64,000 bases of DNA. Source: Hydnum rufescens UP504. Lineage: Eukaryota; Basidiomycota; Agaricomycetes; Cantharellales; Hydnaceae. The notes beneath the pieces were generated by a model, which was not told the origin of the DNA, ran no database searches, and saw nothing but the letters and a program-made list of their open reading frames with translations. A program made the translations under genes and the position numbers. Location: the NCBI GenBank assembly GCA_014904985.1, contig MU128970.1:129504-193503 (forward strand), given 5' to 3'. This document shows, one piece after another, positions 12,318 through 24,392 of the stretch (within the stretch, counting starts at the first letter, position 1; each line of letters opens with the position of its first letter).

Positions 12318-13249
12318 TGGTTTGTCCCTTTCTTGGCTGTGGCCATTTCCCTACATACGTATTCCTAGCTATAATGACGCTCCCCCTATATCCCCATGCA
12401 TAATATGGTGGTCGGGCATGGTCCGAAAGAACAGTTGGAAGTATGTGAAGCGTGCTTTGCGCCTCGGCATTCCGGGTGCCACAAATTACACCGAAACCTT
12501 CAGCGCTTACCAGTCGCAGCTCTAGACCAACGCTGACAAGGAGGCGCTGGATAATGTTGCCGCCGGATCATCTGCACTGACTCCTGAGTAGAGAGGAGGG
12601 GTATATCAATTTGCGTCCACGAGGTAGCGCCCTCTAAATTGGTGCATCGCATTGAAATTGGCCAGGCTTATGTATTACTCTTTTAGAAATGGTTCGCCTG
12701 TGCACCTCGCTCAGACCTGCTCCGAAAAAGGTAAAGATCCATTTTCGGAGCGGACTGATTTATGGGCTGGTCAGTGATACAGGAAGTTGCTGACATAATC
12801 GCATGCCCCACGGTCTTCAGGGGAAGCACGCTCAGCGTGGGAAAGGACGTAGGGAACTTACTGTCGCTGATTTTGAGCTTTGGGGTTTCAAGCCGAGTCA
12901 CTGTGGCTCCAGCCCCTTTTCCATGGGCGCCGATAAGAATTCCCGGACCAATGACCCGCATTTTGTGCAAGCACCGGGAGGGGGCGGCTAAGTACGTGCC
13001 GTGACCCGTGGGCAAGTTGATTCCGCCGTGTGGACGCGACATCACTCCCGACGTCACGCTCAATCAATCACTATGTACGACACGGTATCATTGCTTGGGA
13101 CATCCCATCCTTGCCATTGGTCATGAGAAGCGGTAATCGGATCGCAAAAGAGACATACTACCAGTCCAGTAGAAATTCCGGCGCTCATTCCCACTTTAGG
13201 CAGATAATTTTCAACACCCATGGGATATTCCGTATAGATACATAAGTCT
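12318..13249 (+). repeat. P3 3' flank followed by a piece of block R
   Basis: 12318-12960 is the permease 3' flank. 12980-13110 matches 38810-38950 (anchors CTCCCGACGTCACGCTC and ACACGGTATCATT). No gene is supported. Confidence 0.6.
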
Positions 13250-13685
13250 AAGGAGGTGCGAGACCATCTCGCAGAGGGAGAGCGTCACGGTGTAACATAT
13301 GTGCCAATGATCATGTAACTGAGCAGGAGGGAAGCTCAATTTTGTGCGTGGTCCGCGATGTGCTATGGTGCGCACTGATCAGCAAAATCGATTGTGCTTC
13401 GGGGGTTCCGAAGTCCGGCTTCCGGAAGATCTTGAAGCTTCCGAAGCACGTGTACAACTGATTTTTCTGATGCTGCATCCAGTAAGCCCTCCGTTTTTCA
13501 GCGCGTTCTGAGGAAGAGACCTGTCCCGATGGCCCCACAAATACTGGCGATAGTTTTAGTGAAGAAAAATGGTTGTCACTACTGGCACGCCTTGAGTTAA
13601 CCTTTCGAATGACGAACCCTCCCCCCCTGGCCAGCTCAATCGGATGAAGGAAGGGCTATGCCTTTTCGTTGATGTAGTTTGCCAT
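13250..13685 (-). pseudogene. Permease exon 1-2 fragment P9 (reversed)
   Basis: On the minus strand the ATG at 13685 begins MANYINEKA and then hits a stop. Sequence matching permease exon 1, intron 1 and exon 2 follows as far as the GEMVSHLP-equivalent at about 13252, where homology ends. It is interrupted by a 90-bp inverted-repeat insertion (13380-13469). Nothing after exon 2 is present. P10 at 39065-39591 has the same structure and the same insertion point, so the two fragments share an ancestor. Confidence 0.8.
13380..13469. mobile_element. Short TTCGAAG-type MITE inside P9
   Basis: Ends are inverted repeats: CAGCAAAATCGATTGT on the left, and the right end reversed reads CAGAAAAATCAGTTGT. 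The interior is rich in CTTCGG/CCGAAG palindromes. It interrupts permease exon 2 sequence. Relatives lie at 39255-39354, 51300-51400 and, as a fragment, 54611-54650. The element is too short to code for protein; mobilisation in trans by a transposase is inference. No clear target duplication. Confidence 0.65.
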
Positions 13686-13756
13686 TCCGGACCGACGACA
13701 GGACAGAGGGAAGGAGGAGGGGAGTGTAACAAGCCGCATTGCCGCGACCACTGATC

Positions 13757-13880
13757 CGGAAAATCGGATATGTTCCAGAGCATGTGGCCCCTTCCGGAGG
13801 CTCCGGGACACCATGGAGCAGTGCTCTGGAGTCTCTGGGGCATTCCGGAGGCTCCAGAGCTGTGGAGCATGTCCGATGCC
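13757..13880. repeat. Imperfect inverted repeat with nested CCGGAGGCTCC copies
   Basis: The left arm (AATCGGATATGTTCCAGAGC at about 13762) pairs with the right arm (reverse complement of 13859-13880) with few mismatches, and TTCCGGAGGCTCC occurs twice in between. The left border (CACTGATC) resembles that of the MITE in P9, so this may be a longer relative. It can fold into a long hairpin. Confidence 0.55.
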
Positions 13881-13885
13881 GCTGT

Positions 13886-14725
13886 GGCGAACGTCTCGAG
13901 AGACGAAATCACCTCTCCAGGAATGCCCCCTAGGCAATGAATGCTGAAAAATGTAATCAATTGATTTGCATTTCTGGCACCTGAATATCATATCTATTAT
14001 GTACCGCCCGACCGTATGCGCCCTCAACTTGCGATGGCGTTGAGTTGAGTTGCGAATTTCCGGTTTTTGCATCCGGACGCTGCCGCACTGCTCCCAAAAT
14101 GAAGCATGAGATGCCATTTCGGAAGCTGTCATGGACCTCATCCCATCGCATGCTTATGCTGAGGTCAAGCATATACCAGTTTCGCTTAGATCGACTTAAG
14201 GTTTATCACTAAAGGTGTCACTAGAAATTTGGCCTATTCATTACTGTAATTGATGGTCAGATAAAAACGTCAACAACAGGTGCAAAAACAAAAGAGACCG
14301 CCCGATTTGGTGAAAAGGGGCCGGGGACTTGGGTTTACAGCTCTGCGGGGTTTACTGGTATCCATTGATGATCACGCTGGCAACCAGGGCATCAGAGCTC
14401 GACGGCAAGCTGAAGCGTTCCTCCTCGTGCATGATACATTGATCATTCGTTTCACTCAACCTGACCATGACTATTGTTTAGAAACAATGCGCGTTATTTG
14501 GCGAGCCCGCGGCCGCGATCGTCCCGGGGGCTCCACACGCGAATCCACAGATTCGGTACCCGCCTCGGGGATAATCCGGTCCATGCGATCAATCAAGCTG
14601 GTCGATGGCAATGACAAGGTGCAGGCGAACTACTTGTTGGACTCCTATTGATAAGAGCACGTCAACACTTGGTATTGCGTCTGCTGCCTTGGGGAGGCGA
14701 GGCCTGCCCCCGAAATCAAGATTCT
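13886..14725. other. Intergenic, no supported gene
   Basis: A 123-codon frame (14280-14651) has no recognisable domain and is not conserved in the matching sequence near 39690-39990, where only the last part (14601-14700 against 39921-40020) is shared. I treat it as non-coding repeat sequence leading into block W. Confidence 0.5.
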
Positions 14726-15383
14726 GGGAGGCGGAAGAAGCTCCCAGCGGCCGCCAACCTTACAAGGATAGCGCCTATCCCTCGCCACCGCCAACAATCT
14801 AATAGATCACGAACCGTACGGTAATGTGTAACACCGAACCAAATAACTGGATATAACTCATAAAACGGGAAACTCTTCCGGCTTACGAGGACGGACGTGA
14901 CATTAAACAGCCTTGCGAGTACTATTGACGCCTTGATCCATCCCTCTGAGATTCCCCGAAGGCGGTACGCATCGCTTAAGACGTGCTGCCGACTACCATC
15001 AGGCAATTGAGAATCAACAGCGCAAAAACAGCGGATTTGATATGAGAGGCATATCTCTTAGGTTCCCGAATATCGAATGGTACCTTGATGAACCGTTCTA
15101 TCGTGCTCTATTCAAGGGGACCCCTGCCTAAGATTTTCCCCCAGAGTCTGAGTCTTCCTCATCCCTTTGTTCTGTCGCATTATGGTCAATTAATCCTGTG
15201 GTTATTCACACCATCTCACTGCGGAGTGGAGAAGTAATAATTGTGGTTCTCCACAAAGTGTCCAAATGTACGAGGAACTACCCTAGGGTGCCTGTAGATA
15301 GCCCGAAGCGAGAGCTTCATCTAGCTACAGGGACTAATACAATTTACAATTTCTTGCCCCAGATCCCAACGGTAAGTCACGGA
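14726..15383 (+). repeat. Flanking repeat block W, copy 2 (upstream of P4)
   Basis: Starts with GGGAGGCGGAAGAAGCTCCC and follows copy 1 with deletions, including loss of much of the middle, then the CCCAGAGTCTGAGTCTTC anchor at about 15140, which is also seen at 40765 and 44250. It leads directly into the P4 promoter. Confidence 0.7.
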
Positions 15384-15397
15384 GTGTCACGCGTCAC
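15384..15397. promoter_or_regulatory. Conserved ACGCGT-core motif upstream of P4
   Basis: GTGTCACGCGTCAC, 376 bp before the P4 ATG. Same element as at 923, 6328 and 41319. Confidence 0.4.
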
Positions 15398-15759
15398 AGG
15401 GTCCCCTGAGCAAAAACAAATGGCAATCGATTAGGGCAGGAGACTCATGGGTGGCCATACGCCCTTGTCACATTGCAGTATACGAGGGTTGCCCGATGGG
15501 GGCGTTGCCCTCCCATCCTAGCTCTTCTCTCCTGTGTTGGCACTGCCAATTAGCCTTCTAGAAGTCGGGGAGGCTCAGTCCACGTACGTACACCACGATT
15601 GGGGATTCAATGGCATCGATCACTCTGCTTCCGCCAAGCCAAATAAATGGCTGATTTGATCACCTTTGGGAATAGAAGTCTCTGTCTGTCCAAAACCCCT
15701 CCAACCATATTACACTCTGCTCCTCCTTCCCCACCTCTGGCCACTGTTGTCAGTCCAGA

Positions 15760-17842
15760 ATGGCAGACTACGTCCAAGACAGAGCACACCCTCTCTTTCC
15801 CGGTGAGGAAAGAGTGGGTCATACCTTGAAACGTCAGCTCAAGCCACGCCATATAGCCATGATCAGGTCCGTTCCCAATAGAGACACTCATTTTTCTTTG
15901 CTGAAACCATCCCAAGTATTGGCGGTGCCATCGGAACAGGTCTCTTCCTCGGAAGTGGAAACGCCCTGAAAAACGGTGGGCCTCTTGGGTACGCGCCATG
16001 GCACATCAGACATGCACAAAATTGACGTCTCCTGTAGTCTCTTGCTAGGCTACGTGATCATTGGCACCATATGCTATGCCATGATGCTCTGCCTGGGCGA
16101 GATGATTTCGTACCTCCCGATTCCTGGTGGACATATTAAATTGGCAGAGCGCTTCGTTAATCCGGCGTTCTCATTCGCCATGGGCTGGAATTATTGGTAC
16201 ACTTGGTGTGTGTCTTTCAATTTTCTTCTTCGCCCACGGTTTCTGACGCAACCGTCTCTTTGCAGGGTCATTTTCCTTCCCACTGAACTCAGTGCTGCGG
16301 CCGTACTCATCGACTTTTGGGAACACCACAAAGTTAGTGATGCCGCTTGGGTTTCTGTCTGCTTGGTCGTTGTGATCGTCATCAACATGTGAGCTCCCAT
16401 GATCTCCTTCTCATCTTGACTTCAATATTCCTCGTTCCCCAGGCTTGGAGCAGGTGCATATGGAGAAGCCGAATTTTTTTTCGTCTCCTTCAAGGTCATC
16501 ACGATCGTGGGTCTTCTGGTCCGTTCCCCATTCTTATCATTCTTTCTTTCTCGTCGAGCCCACCGTTCTTTCCAGATCCTGGGCGTTATCCTTGACCTCG
16601 GCGGAGGTCCAAACCATGATCGCATCGGTTTCCGTTATTGGAAGAACCCCGGGCCATTCGTCCAATACAACGGGATAAGTGGAGCCAAGGGAAGATTCCT
16701 TGGATGGTGGAGTGTCATGACTCAGGCCGCTTTCAGTTACATCGGGACTGAGATTGTGGGTATTGCTGCCGGTGAAGCCAAAAATCCCCGCCAGAACTTG
16801 CCCAAGGCTATCAAGCGAATCTACATCCGTATCCTCCTTTTCTATATCGGAGGAGCTTGGACTATCGGTTGGCTCGTACCCTCGAACGATAAGCGTCTCG
16901 GGCTGACGTCTGACGCTGCATCCTCTCCATTCGTCATCGCGTACGTCGTCTATTCCATTCTGGCCCCGGTATCCTGCTTATGCTGTTCTTGACTCCAAGT
17001 ATCTCTCGTGCTGGAATCAAGGGGCTTCCTTCCGTCATCAACGCTGCTATTGTGACATCTGCTTGGTCTTCAGCAAGCTCTTCTCTGTACACCAGCTCTC
17101 GCGCCCTCTGTAAGTCCAGCCATCTCCTAGTATTTCCATTCCTAACCCGATCCAAATACAGATGGTCTTGCGATTTCCGGAAACGCGCCTAAATTTTTTG
17201 CCGCCACATCTAAAGCTGGCCTTCCTTACGTTTCCGTCATCTTCTGCGCGTTGTTCTGTTCGCTTGCGTACATGGGCGTCAAATCTGGACCTGGAAAGGT
17301 CTTCGGGTGGCTTGGCAACATGACATCCATTGCCGGTCTGATGACCTGGTTCGGTATTGCTCTCACATACGTGCGCTTTTATGCCGGTCTGAAGGCACAA
17401 GGATACGATCGCTCCGAACTTCCATTTTCCAGCCGACTGCAGCCTTACGCTGCGTGGTATGTGATCATCAGCACACTTATCATTTGCTTCGTAAGTCCTA
17501 CTCCTTCCCACTGCCACTTGGCTCCCACCTCAAATCTCTGCATGGGGCTAGTTCTCCGGTTTCCATGTGTTCCTGAAAGGCGCTTGGAGTCGGGCCGATT
17601 TCATTACCAACTATTTGCCCTTTGTCCTCTTCCCAATTTTTTATTTCAGCGCCCGATACTTGCTCTACCAAACCCCCATGGTGGACGTTGCAAAGATGGA
17701 CTTTGTCACCGGGGCTGCCCAAGACTCGTACGCTGTTGATCTTTTCATGCAATTCAATAACACAGCCTGATGCACCATACTCTCCAGATATGACCAGCCA
17801 ACCCCCAAGAACATCTTGGAATGGTTCTGGGCGAAGTTATAG
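15760..17842 (+). pseudogene. Amino acid permease copy P4 (one frameshift, one lost splice acceptor)
   Basis: Exons by consensus are 15760-15866, 15917-16205, 16266-16388, 16443-16518, 16576-16940, 17000-17109, 17162-17490, 17567-17727 and 17788-17842. Most of the protein reads cleanly: LKRQLKPRHIAMIS, IGGAIGTGLFLG, GGHIKLAERFVNPAFSFAMG, GAYGEAEFFFVSFKVI, GTEIVGIAAGEAKNPRQNLP, RAGIKGLPSVINAAI and a C-terminus ending EWFWAKL before TAG. Two lesions stand out. Exon 2 has one extra base near 16010 (CACATCAGACATGC), so exons 1+2 total 396 nt instead of a number with remainder 2. The acceptor of intron 7 is CAT rather than CAG at 17564-17566. Family: fungal AAT amino acid importers of the plasma membrane. 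A sequencing error could explain the first lesion but not both. Confidence 0.85.
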
Positions 17843-18880
17843 TGGTTTGTCCCTTTCTTGGCTATAGCCATTTTCTGTACATATGTATTCCCAGTAATGG
17901 TGACGCTTCCAGATTCTCATGCGTAATGTGGTCCTGGGGCATGGTTCGACGGTTGGAAGTGGGTGAAGCGCGCTTTGCGCCTCGGCGTTCCGGGTATCAC
18001 AAATTACACAGCAACATTCAGTCTTTACCAGTCGCACCCCTGACGCTACGAGAGGGAAGTACGGGACAATGTTTCAGCGGGATCATCTGCACCGGCATCC
18101 GAATAGGGAGAAGTATCAATTCGCCTCCACGAGGCAGTGCCCGCTTCGAGAAGCGTCCTCTGAATTGGTGTATTAATACTTATGTAAGAAATGGATAGGC
18201 AGTGCCCAAGTGTCAAGGAGACCAGTTCCGAAAAGGCCAAAGATCTATTTTCGGAGCGGACTGGCTTTTGGGATGGGATGGAATGTTCAATCCCGGTAGT
18301 TAGGTGATTTTAAATCTTTCAGGTGAACCACTGAGAATCACACAATAAATTTGGCACATTATAGTATCTGTCAACCCTCTTAAAAAGAAATCAGCCCGAT
18401 GGCCGAATCGTTGAAGGTTGAGTCAGGCGGCCGTATTTGCCTTTGTCCGACGAACCAGAGCGAGCCAGATAATAAAAGTGTCACATTATTATAGCCCCCA
18501 TTTTCCTCGGCCTGCTCGGGCCCCAATCGGAGCAATCGAAAAATTTGATTTCTTACCGTACTACAGTAATGAGGTGGGCAGTGTAAGACCTGACCTGCGT
18601 ACTGGGGATCAAATGTTCTTCGATTATTCCTATTTGGAAAATGGAGCGCCATGACATTGGTATTACCTGATTCGTCGAAAGAAACACATCTACAGATATA
18701 CAGTCATGTCCCAAATTTATTGTGTGGATCTCAGCACGCGGTAATTTGCAACCATCCCATTTATGAATTCCAATTATCACTCCCTCGGGAGATCGATTTT
18801 ACAGCAAAGTAGGGGGAACAATCAAATGAGGATGCATTCCGCTCGGCGCCTTCCGAGTATGCGCCGGCATTGACTCCTCA
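17843..18880 (+). repeat. Permease 3' flank plus block U, copy 1
   Basis: Matches 23637-24366 followed by 25170-25402, and in reverse orientation 46970-47700; a part recurs at 43854-44135. No gene is recognisable. It ends at the ACTCCTCATCAACC sequence (about 18876-18890), which is the empty version of the LINE target site at 25403. Confidence 0.75.
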
Positions 18881-18934
18881 TCAACCGCAAGCTATTCTCT
18901 TTGATCGAGTCCTGGGCACCATTGCCATTTCCTC

Positions 18935-19754
18935 ATGTCGTCGATGTCTTTGTTAAGTGAAATATCCAATCCCAATGGGGCCGTGGTCATTATTACTGGT
19001 GGTACTAGTGGCATAGGTCTCGCATTGGCCCAAGAGCTAGTCAAACGACCGTATGCATGGTCTATTTCTTGCTGGCCGTGTTCTCCCAGTTATGGCGGAC
19101 CATCCCCCTCAGTATCAACGCCATCGTCATTACTGGCCGGAATCAGGATAAAATTGACACGGCTCTTCAAAAACTCGAAACTACAGCGCGTGAGTTTCCG
19201 CTGTAGTCGCCCGCCATCCATGCGGCACTAATCTAGATGGATTTGATGGAATTTCTCAAAAATTCCAGCCCGCCTGGAGTCCAAGTCCGCAGACTCCACG
19301 AAGTGAGATGACTCTGTCGTTACAATGGGATATACCCAAGGTAACGTCCTAACCCCTCAACCATCGTCGTTGTCCTACTTAGAGGTGTTCCATCTCCTAT
19401 CGTGCCTTGGATGATGTACACCTGAATCCGGACATATAGACTGTTTTCGCCAATGCAGCTGCTCCTGGCTTTAATCAACCAGGGTTCGACAAATTGGAGG
19501 AACTGGATACATCAAAGACAATAAACACGCTCAATAGTGGTGTTCCGTTCACGATTCACACCGCAGCTCTTTTTCTCGCCAAGTCCCCCGCTAACGATAG
19601 GGCTATTTTTATTACCGGATCCGATGCAACCTTCCAGGCTTTCGACCTCAATCTGAACTATCGCATCGTCAAAGTAGCTATGAACGCAGTGACATTCTCT
19701 TATGCGGATTTTCTCCTCCAATGTAGTATTCACATCAACAGCGAGCCTCCTGTG
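18935..19754 (+). pseudogene. Short-chain dehydrogenase/reductase-like remnant, copy A
   Basis: Exon 1 encodes the Rossmann nucleotide-binding start: VVIITGGTSGIGLALAQEL contains the TGxxxGIG motif of NAD(P)-dependent SDR enzymes. Intron 19051-19112 joins it to INAIVITGRNQDKIDTALQK, the second beta strand with the cofactor-selecting region, and another intron (19200-19246, branch site CACTAAT) follows. Further on, FANAAAPGF and ALFLAKSP..RAIFITGSD fit the NAG-like and beta-5 regions, but frames break (stop before 19440), and no YxxxK catalytic pair is visible. The gene is non-functional as read. Copy B is at 31844-32660. Confidence 0.65.
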
Positions 19755-21335
19755 ATGTTTATGGAAAGATGATGATTACACTTACTGTTCCTGGACAAGT
19801 GGTATCACCAGCATGGGTGCTCATGGGTTTGACAGCTCCTTTGGCGCGATATTGGAGACCTTGTGGACTGCGGCTTTATCCCTATGAAAGTCATCACCGG
19901 TATGTTCCTGCGTCTCATAAATGACTCATCTAAGTCAGGTGCATGATCATCCGCGTCACTAATACACTTCTCTTCCCCTTTTCTTTTCTTTGGTAATGTC
20001 TGAAACTGGATTGACGCTCTCCCACCCATGTGCAAGGACTCTAATGCGAATCCCACAACTGCGCGCCATTCCATTTGACATTCAGGCAACACCTGGGGAA
20101 TGGTTAAGAATCCACCGTTTGCATTCCCCCTTGCTCTTGATCCGTTTCTTCACCCGGCGGACCGATTTTTTGCATCCACTGAAGTCGCATTGGGCACCTG
20201 TTTTCCGAATGGCCCCTGGTGTGTTGCGAAACCTCCCCTTTTCTGAGCTCACTATCTGCGACGTCCTGCGATACAACTAGCAATCAGTTGCCTATGTTGG
20301 AGTGAACGTAACAGAAACGGCCTGGTGCACTGACGGAGACAAGCGCGACCCCTATATGGCTATGCAGACGGACTTGCTGCTTGCCAATCTACTAGATCTC
20401 GCAGCCAGGTTTCCCCAGTGTCTTTTACCTCTGCTTCGCCGGCACCACCGGTACTCGGACATTTTTCTTCTCTTATCCCATTTATATGTGCTTTTTCTGA
20501 CTTCTTGTAAATACTATAAAAGGTGGGCTTGGGCTCACAAAAATACCAAGGATCTCTATGTGTTCTTCCTATCATTGCCTCTATTCAGCCTGAGCAACTT
20601 GAGTCTCCCTGATCGTCTGAATTCGTCCTCACCCGCTTAGTAATCAGGGGGGATCTCGCCCGAATACTGTAACCCTCCCAAGCTCATGCTCCCATTCTCA
20701 TACCCTACTCTGTATAGTTATCCCTTTGGGGACATAGGGATTTATGTAACCCCTTATTTTTGTTACAAAACAATTGTTGATTATTTCTTCAGGACTACAA
20801 GACAAATGACTTATCTGTTCCAATCTAGACATTGGGTTCAGTGTCACCCATTCTTGCGAGTGACAGCGTGTGATAAGACCCGCATCCAGGCAGTGCGGTA
20901 TTTAAAAGCCTTGACAAACGACGCTGGTGCCTAGTCCACCTCATGAGGAGAGAGACTGGCGTTCGATAATATGTAGTCCAGTCGATGCCGACATGGCTTT
21001 GGATCGGTGAATTAAGACTAGGGAACGAGAGCGAGGCCTGATCGATCCGATTGGAACCTTGTCATGGCCAATGATCTCTCGTATTCCCAGTGATTATGTC
21101 AGCAGCTCCTCGGCCTCCACTATCTCAAAAGTCAGACCGCTCCGAAAACGGGCCCTTCGACCTTTTTGGAGCAGGTGAACTGGTGCACTGCCTAATCAGT
21201 TTTGAAAGGGAATGAGTACATTTCAAAGAGGGCACTGGTTGCAAATTCATCTGCCAGCCAGATGTGCCTTGCTACTCAGGTTCTAGTCGATTACACCATC
21301 GTGTAAAAATCAGTCCAAGTGCTCTCTCTCACATC
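19755..21335 (+). other. Segment X, copy A: no supported gene
   Basis: Nearly identical to 32661-34249. It contains short frames conserved in both copies (for example around 19997-20280 and 20302-20400) but with small indels between copies and no recognisable domain. They could be decayed exons of the dehydrogenase neighbour; I do not call them. Confidence 0.5.
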
Positions 21336-22040
21336 ATGGCACCCCCGCAGGCAGCGGACATGCGAAAAGTGCATATTTTAGGTATGCCACTTACAGACCA
21401 GGAATTCGCATCGAACAAATCTATTTGGCCTCGCGACAGGCGCTAAATGTCACAGTCATTCACTACGGGGCTGGGGGAAATATCGGCTTCACTTCACCAT
21501 TGAGCCTCCTGCTACCATCACTGAAATTCGTTCCCCAAAATCAGCCTACACGAAAGTAACACACAATGTGGTACTGTGGAGGGAGCCCTGGGCATGAGTT
21601 GTAAGTTTAGATCATACCCACATGTTTTGTTGCCCTTCATTCATATTTTCTCGGCAGCAACACCTATCCATTGCACAGTGGCTATTGATTTGTGCGAGAG
21701 TCGTCTTGGGCGTTCTGCGCGGATCGTCGCATCGTGGACTTTGGATCCCTCCCAGGCAACACACAACGGTGAACCTGCTTGTGTTTATGTGAAGAGAGGA
21801 CCACACTAACGTAGGGTCTTTATTCCTGCAGCGATGCGCCTCAATTTGGCAGCAACCGTAAACAACAACTTCGGAGCCTTGATAATATATGTAAAGTCCT
21901 CTCTCCCATCTACTGGGCGGCCAGGTGCCAGGGCCAATGGCGAGATTCAAGCTGCCGCTAATGATATTCGAGCTGCCGCCTCACTTGTAACAGGGTTCGG
22001 AGGCTTAGTCAACGCCATCGCTGATTTGTTCTCATCATAA
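21336..22040 (+). CDS. Small multi-exon gene of unknown function, copy A (uncertain model)
   Basis: I do not recognise this gene. Candidate start ATG at 21336 (MAPPQAADMRK), possible introns with GT near 21381 and CAG near 21399, then a frame including KYRLHFTIEPPATITEI, a further exon around 21657-21793 and a last exon after the acceptor TTCCTGCAG at 21831 with branch site CACTAAC. The last frame (21834-22040) ends in an alanine-rich amphipathic stretch, GEIQAAANDIRAAASLVTG, and LVNAIADLFSS. Frames of successive exons do not join cleanly in my hand splicing, so it may be a pseudogene. The last exon is unchanged at the protein level in copy B (34748-34954). Confidence 0.35.
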
Positions 22041-23249
22041 TTTGGGCTTTATTTCCGATTTCGATGTTCAATTTCCGTTGCTGGACTGTCAGTAGGAATC
22101 CTTGTCATGATATGGTTGATTACGGTTCTATTCCGCCTGCTATGTTCTTCAACATGAAGTATTGTGGTGGAAGTGCAGGGTTACCAGCGCACGTAGCATG
22201 CCCAATATGAGGGCCCCTGATGGTTAGCTTGCACGTTCCTACCAGGGAGATTTTTGGATTCTGGACACCTACCTCACACGATGTCCCGTGAGTCTGAAAC
22301 CCAAAAGTTTTCGCCCTAGGTTAATCTCGCCGGGAGATGCAAACCACCCAGCACGAAGTGCCCTTCATTACTCCAGGAGTTCCTGTTGGTACCATGTAAA
22401 GGGCAGGTGCCATAATGACTAGGGTTTGGGGGTCTCCTGGGCTCCTTTGTGAAGACCATCCACGGAAATCTCGCGGCTTTGTGGCTTGCTGACCGTACTT
22501 GCACCCACCTGAAGGCCACGCGCCACAAATGGCACGCAATGTGAGCAATTTCCTTTATGTCTGCCTCATAAGTCAGACCGGTCCGAAAACAAATCTTTGA
22601 ATTTCTGGGACAGCTCTACGCGACATTGGTAGCACCTCTTCTGAAAAAGCGTCGCTTTGCATCTGGCCAAATTTGATGGGATACACCAATCCGGAGGGTG
22701 CTTCTCGAAGACGGTACTGCCTTGTGGTTGCAAATTGATCACCCTTCTTCGCTACCTGGGTTCCAGTCGATCACACCACCTGCTGGGAAATCCATCAGTC
22801 AGAGTGCTCTCTCACACATCGTGGCATCCGAATCCCCGCTCCCGGTGAGATTGTCCTGGGGTTAAAAAAAATTTCGGCCTCATATTCAGTGCTAGGTCAG
22901 TGTCTAAATTCACAACTCTTCCAAGTGCAGGCCCGGCGGTCAGCCTGATCATCAGGGGTCTTCATACTGGGCACGTTATGTGCACTGATGGCCCAGAATG
23001 TCCATTACGGGACTGTTGCATACCTAGTGTTTAAGAAAAGATAGCGGGCAGGAGAGAACCGTAGCCGATCACACCATGACAATTTAAAGGACTCCCAGTC
23101 TTGTGCTTCACCATGTGACATAGATCTTACCTCTTTCAGGCACAGGCAGTGCAACGGTCACTTCAAAATCTCGGAGGACCCTTGGAGGTCCTCCACTTTC
23201 CAAGAACGAACGATTGCTAAATTTCAATTAGACTTTCAATTGATAACAG
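22041..23249 (+). other. Segment X, copy A: no supported gene
   Basis: Nearly identical to 34955-36168. From about 22840 on it also matches block R copy 1 at 4140 with more divergence. No coding frame is conserved. Confidence 0.6.
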
Positions 23250-23257
23250 TGGAGGAT

Positions 23258-23632
23258 AGGACCCTGCAAGCACTGTTAGAGGCGAGATCCAAGGTTCCGG
23301 ATTTTGAGGGTGATTTTGAGATTATGCGAGGGGCAAATTCCCGGATCCGGAGCCAAAATTTGGTCGGTGAGGCGAGGGGTAGGTTCCCGGATTTGGCACT
23401 TCAACCAAACTAGGCTAGATCTGAAATCCCGTCTTTAGGGGTGTGGTCCGGATGGTGTTATAGTAATGTGGTACTATTATAGTAATGTTCTGTGTTCAAC
23501 CCTGGGTAGGTGTGTTTCTTTTTTGGCTTCTAAAATACCTACAGAATGTTGCTTTATGGCTTCCTGCAGTACTTAACTACTCCAGGAAACTTGGTATGCA
23601 CTATTGTGAAATTGAACAGCCTCACTTTAATG
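23258..23632. mobile_element. Left part of 751-bp TIR element, copy A (split)
   Basis: Begins AGGACCCTGCAAGCACTG right after TGGAGGAT (23250-23257). Homology to the intact copy (36177-36927) runs to TTTAATGAC at about 23632, where the sequence jumps to block U. The rest of the element resumes after the N gap at 24393-24762. One C is missing from the terminal repeat compared with the other copy. Confidence 0.8.
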
Positions 23633-24366
23633 ACCCCAGTAATGGTGACGCTTCCAGATTCTCCATTGCGTAATGTGGTCCTGGGGCCATGGTTCGACGG
23701 TTGGAAGTGGTGGAAGCGCGCTTTGCGCTCGGCGTTCCGGGTAATCACAAATTACACAGCAACATTCAGTCTTTACCAGTCGCACCCCTGACGCTACGAG
23801 AGGAAGTACGGGACAATTGTTTCAGCGGATCATCTGCACCGGCATCCGAATAGGGAGAAGGTATCAATTCGCCTCCACGAGGCAGTGCCCGCTTCGAGAA
23901 GCGTCCTCTGAATTGGTGTATTAATACTTATGTAAGAAATGGATAGGCAGTGCCCAAGTGTCAAGGAGACCAGTTCCGAAAAGGCCAAAGATTCTATTTT
24001 CGGAGCGGACTGGCTTTTGGGATGGGATGGAATGTTCAATCCCGGTAGTTAGGTGATTTTAAATCTTTCAGGTGAACCACTGAGAATCACAAAAATTTGG
24101 CCACATTATAGTATCTGTCAACCCTCTTAAAAGGAAATCACCCGATGGCGATCGTTGAAGGTTTGAGTCAGGCGGCCGTATTTGCGTTTGTCCGACGAAC
24201 CAGGGCGAGCCAGATAATAAAAGTGTCACATTATTATAGCCCCATTTTCCTCGGCCTGCTCGGGCCCCAATCGGAGCAATCGAAAAATTTGATCTTACCG
24301 TACTACAATAATGAGGTGGGCAGTGTAAGACCCGCCTACGGGGATCAAATGTTCTTCGGTCATTCC
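23633..24366 (+). repeat. Second copy of permease 3' flank/block U, embedded in the TIR element
   Basis: Matches 17885-18620 almost base for base with scattered single-base insertions and losses (such as GGGCCATGG for GGGCATGG). It stops at ATTCCT immediately before the N run, and its continuation (TTATTTGGAAAATGG) is found only at 25173. This interleaving suggests misassembly. Confidence 0.75.
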
Positions 24367-24392
24367 TNNNNNNNNNNNNNNNNNNNNNNNNN
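24367..24392. other. Assembly gap (26 N)
   Basis: Run of N. The sequence on each side belongs to different repeat units: block U on the left, the TIR element on the right. Confidence 0.99.
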
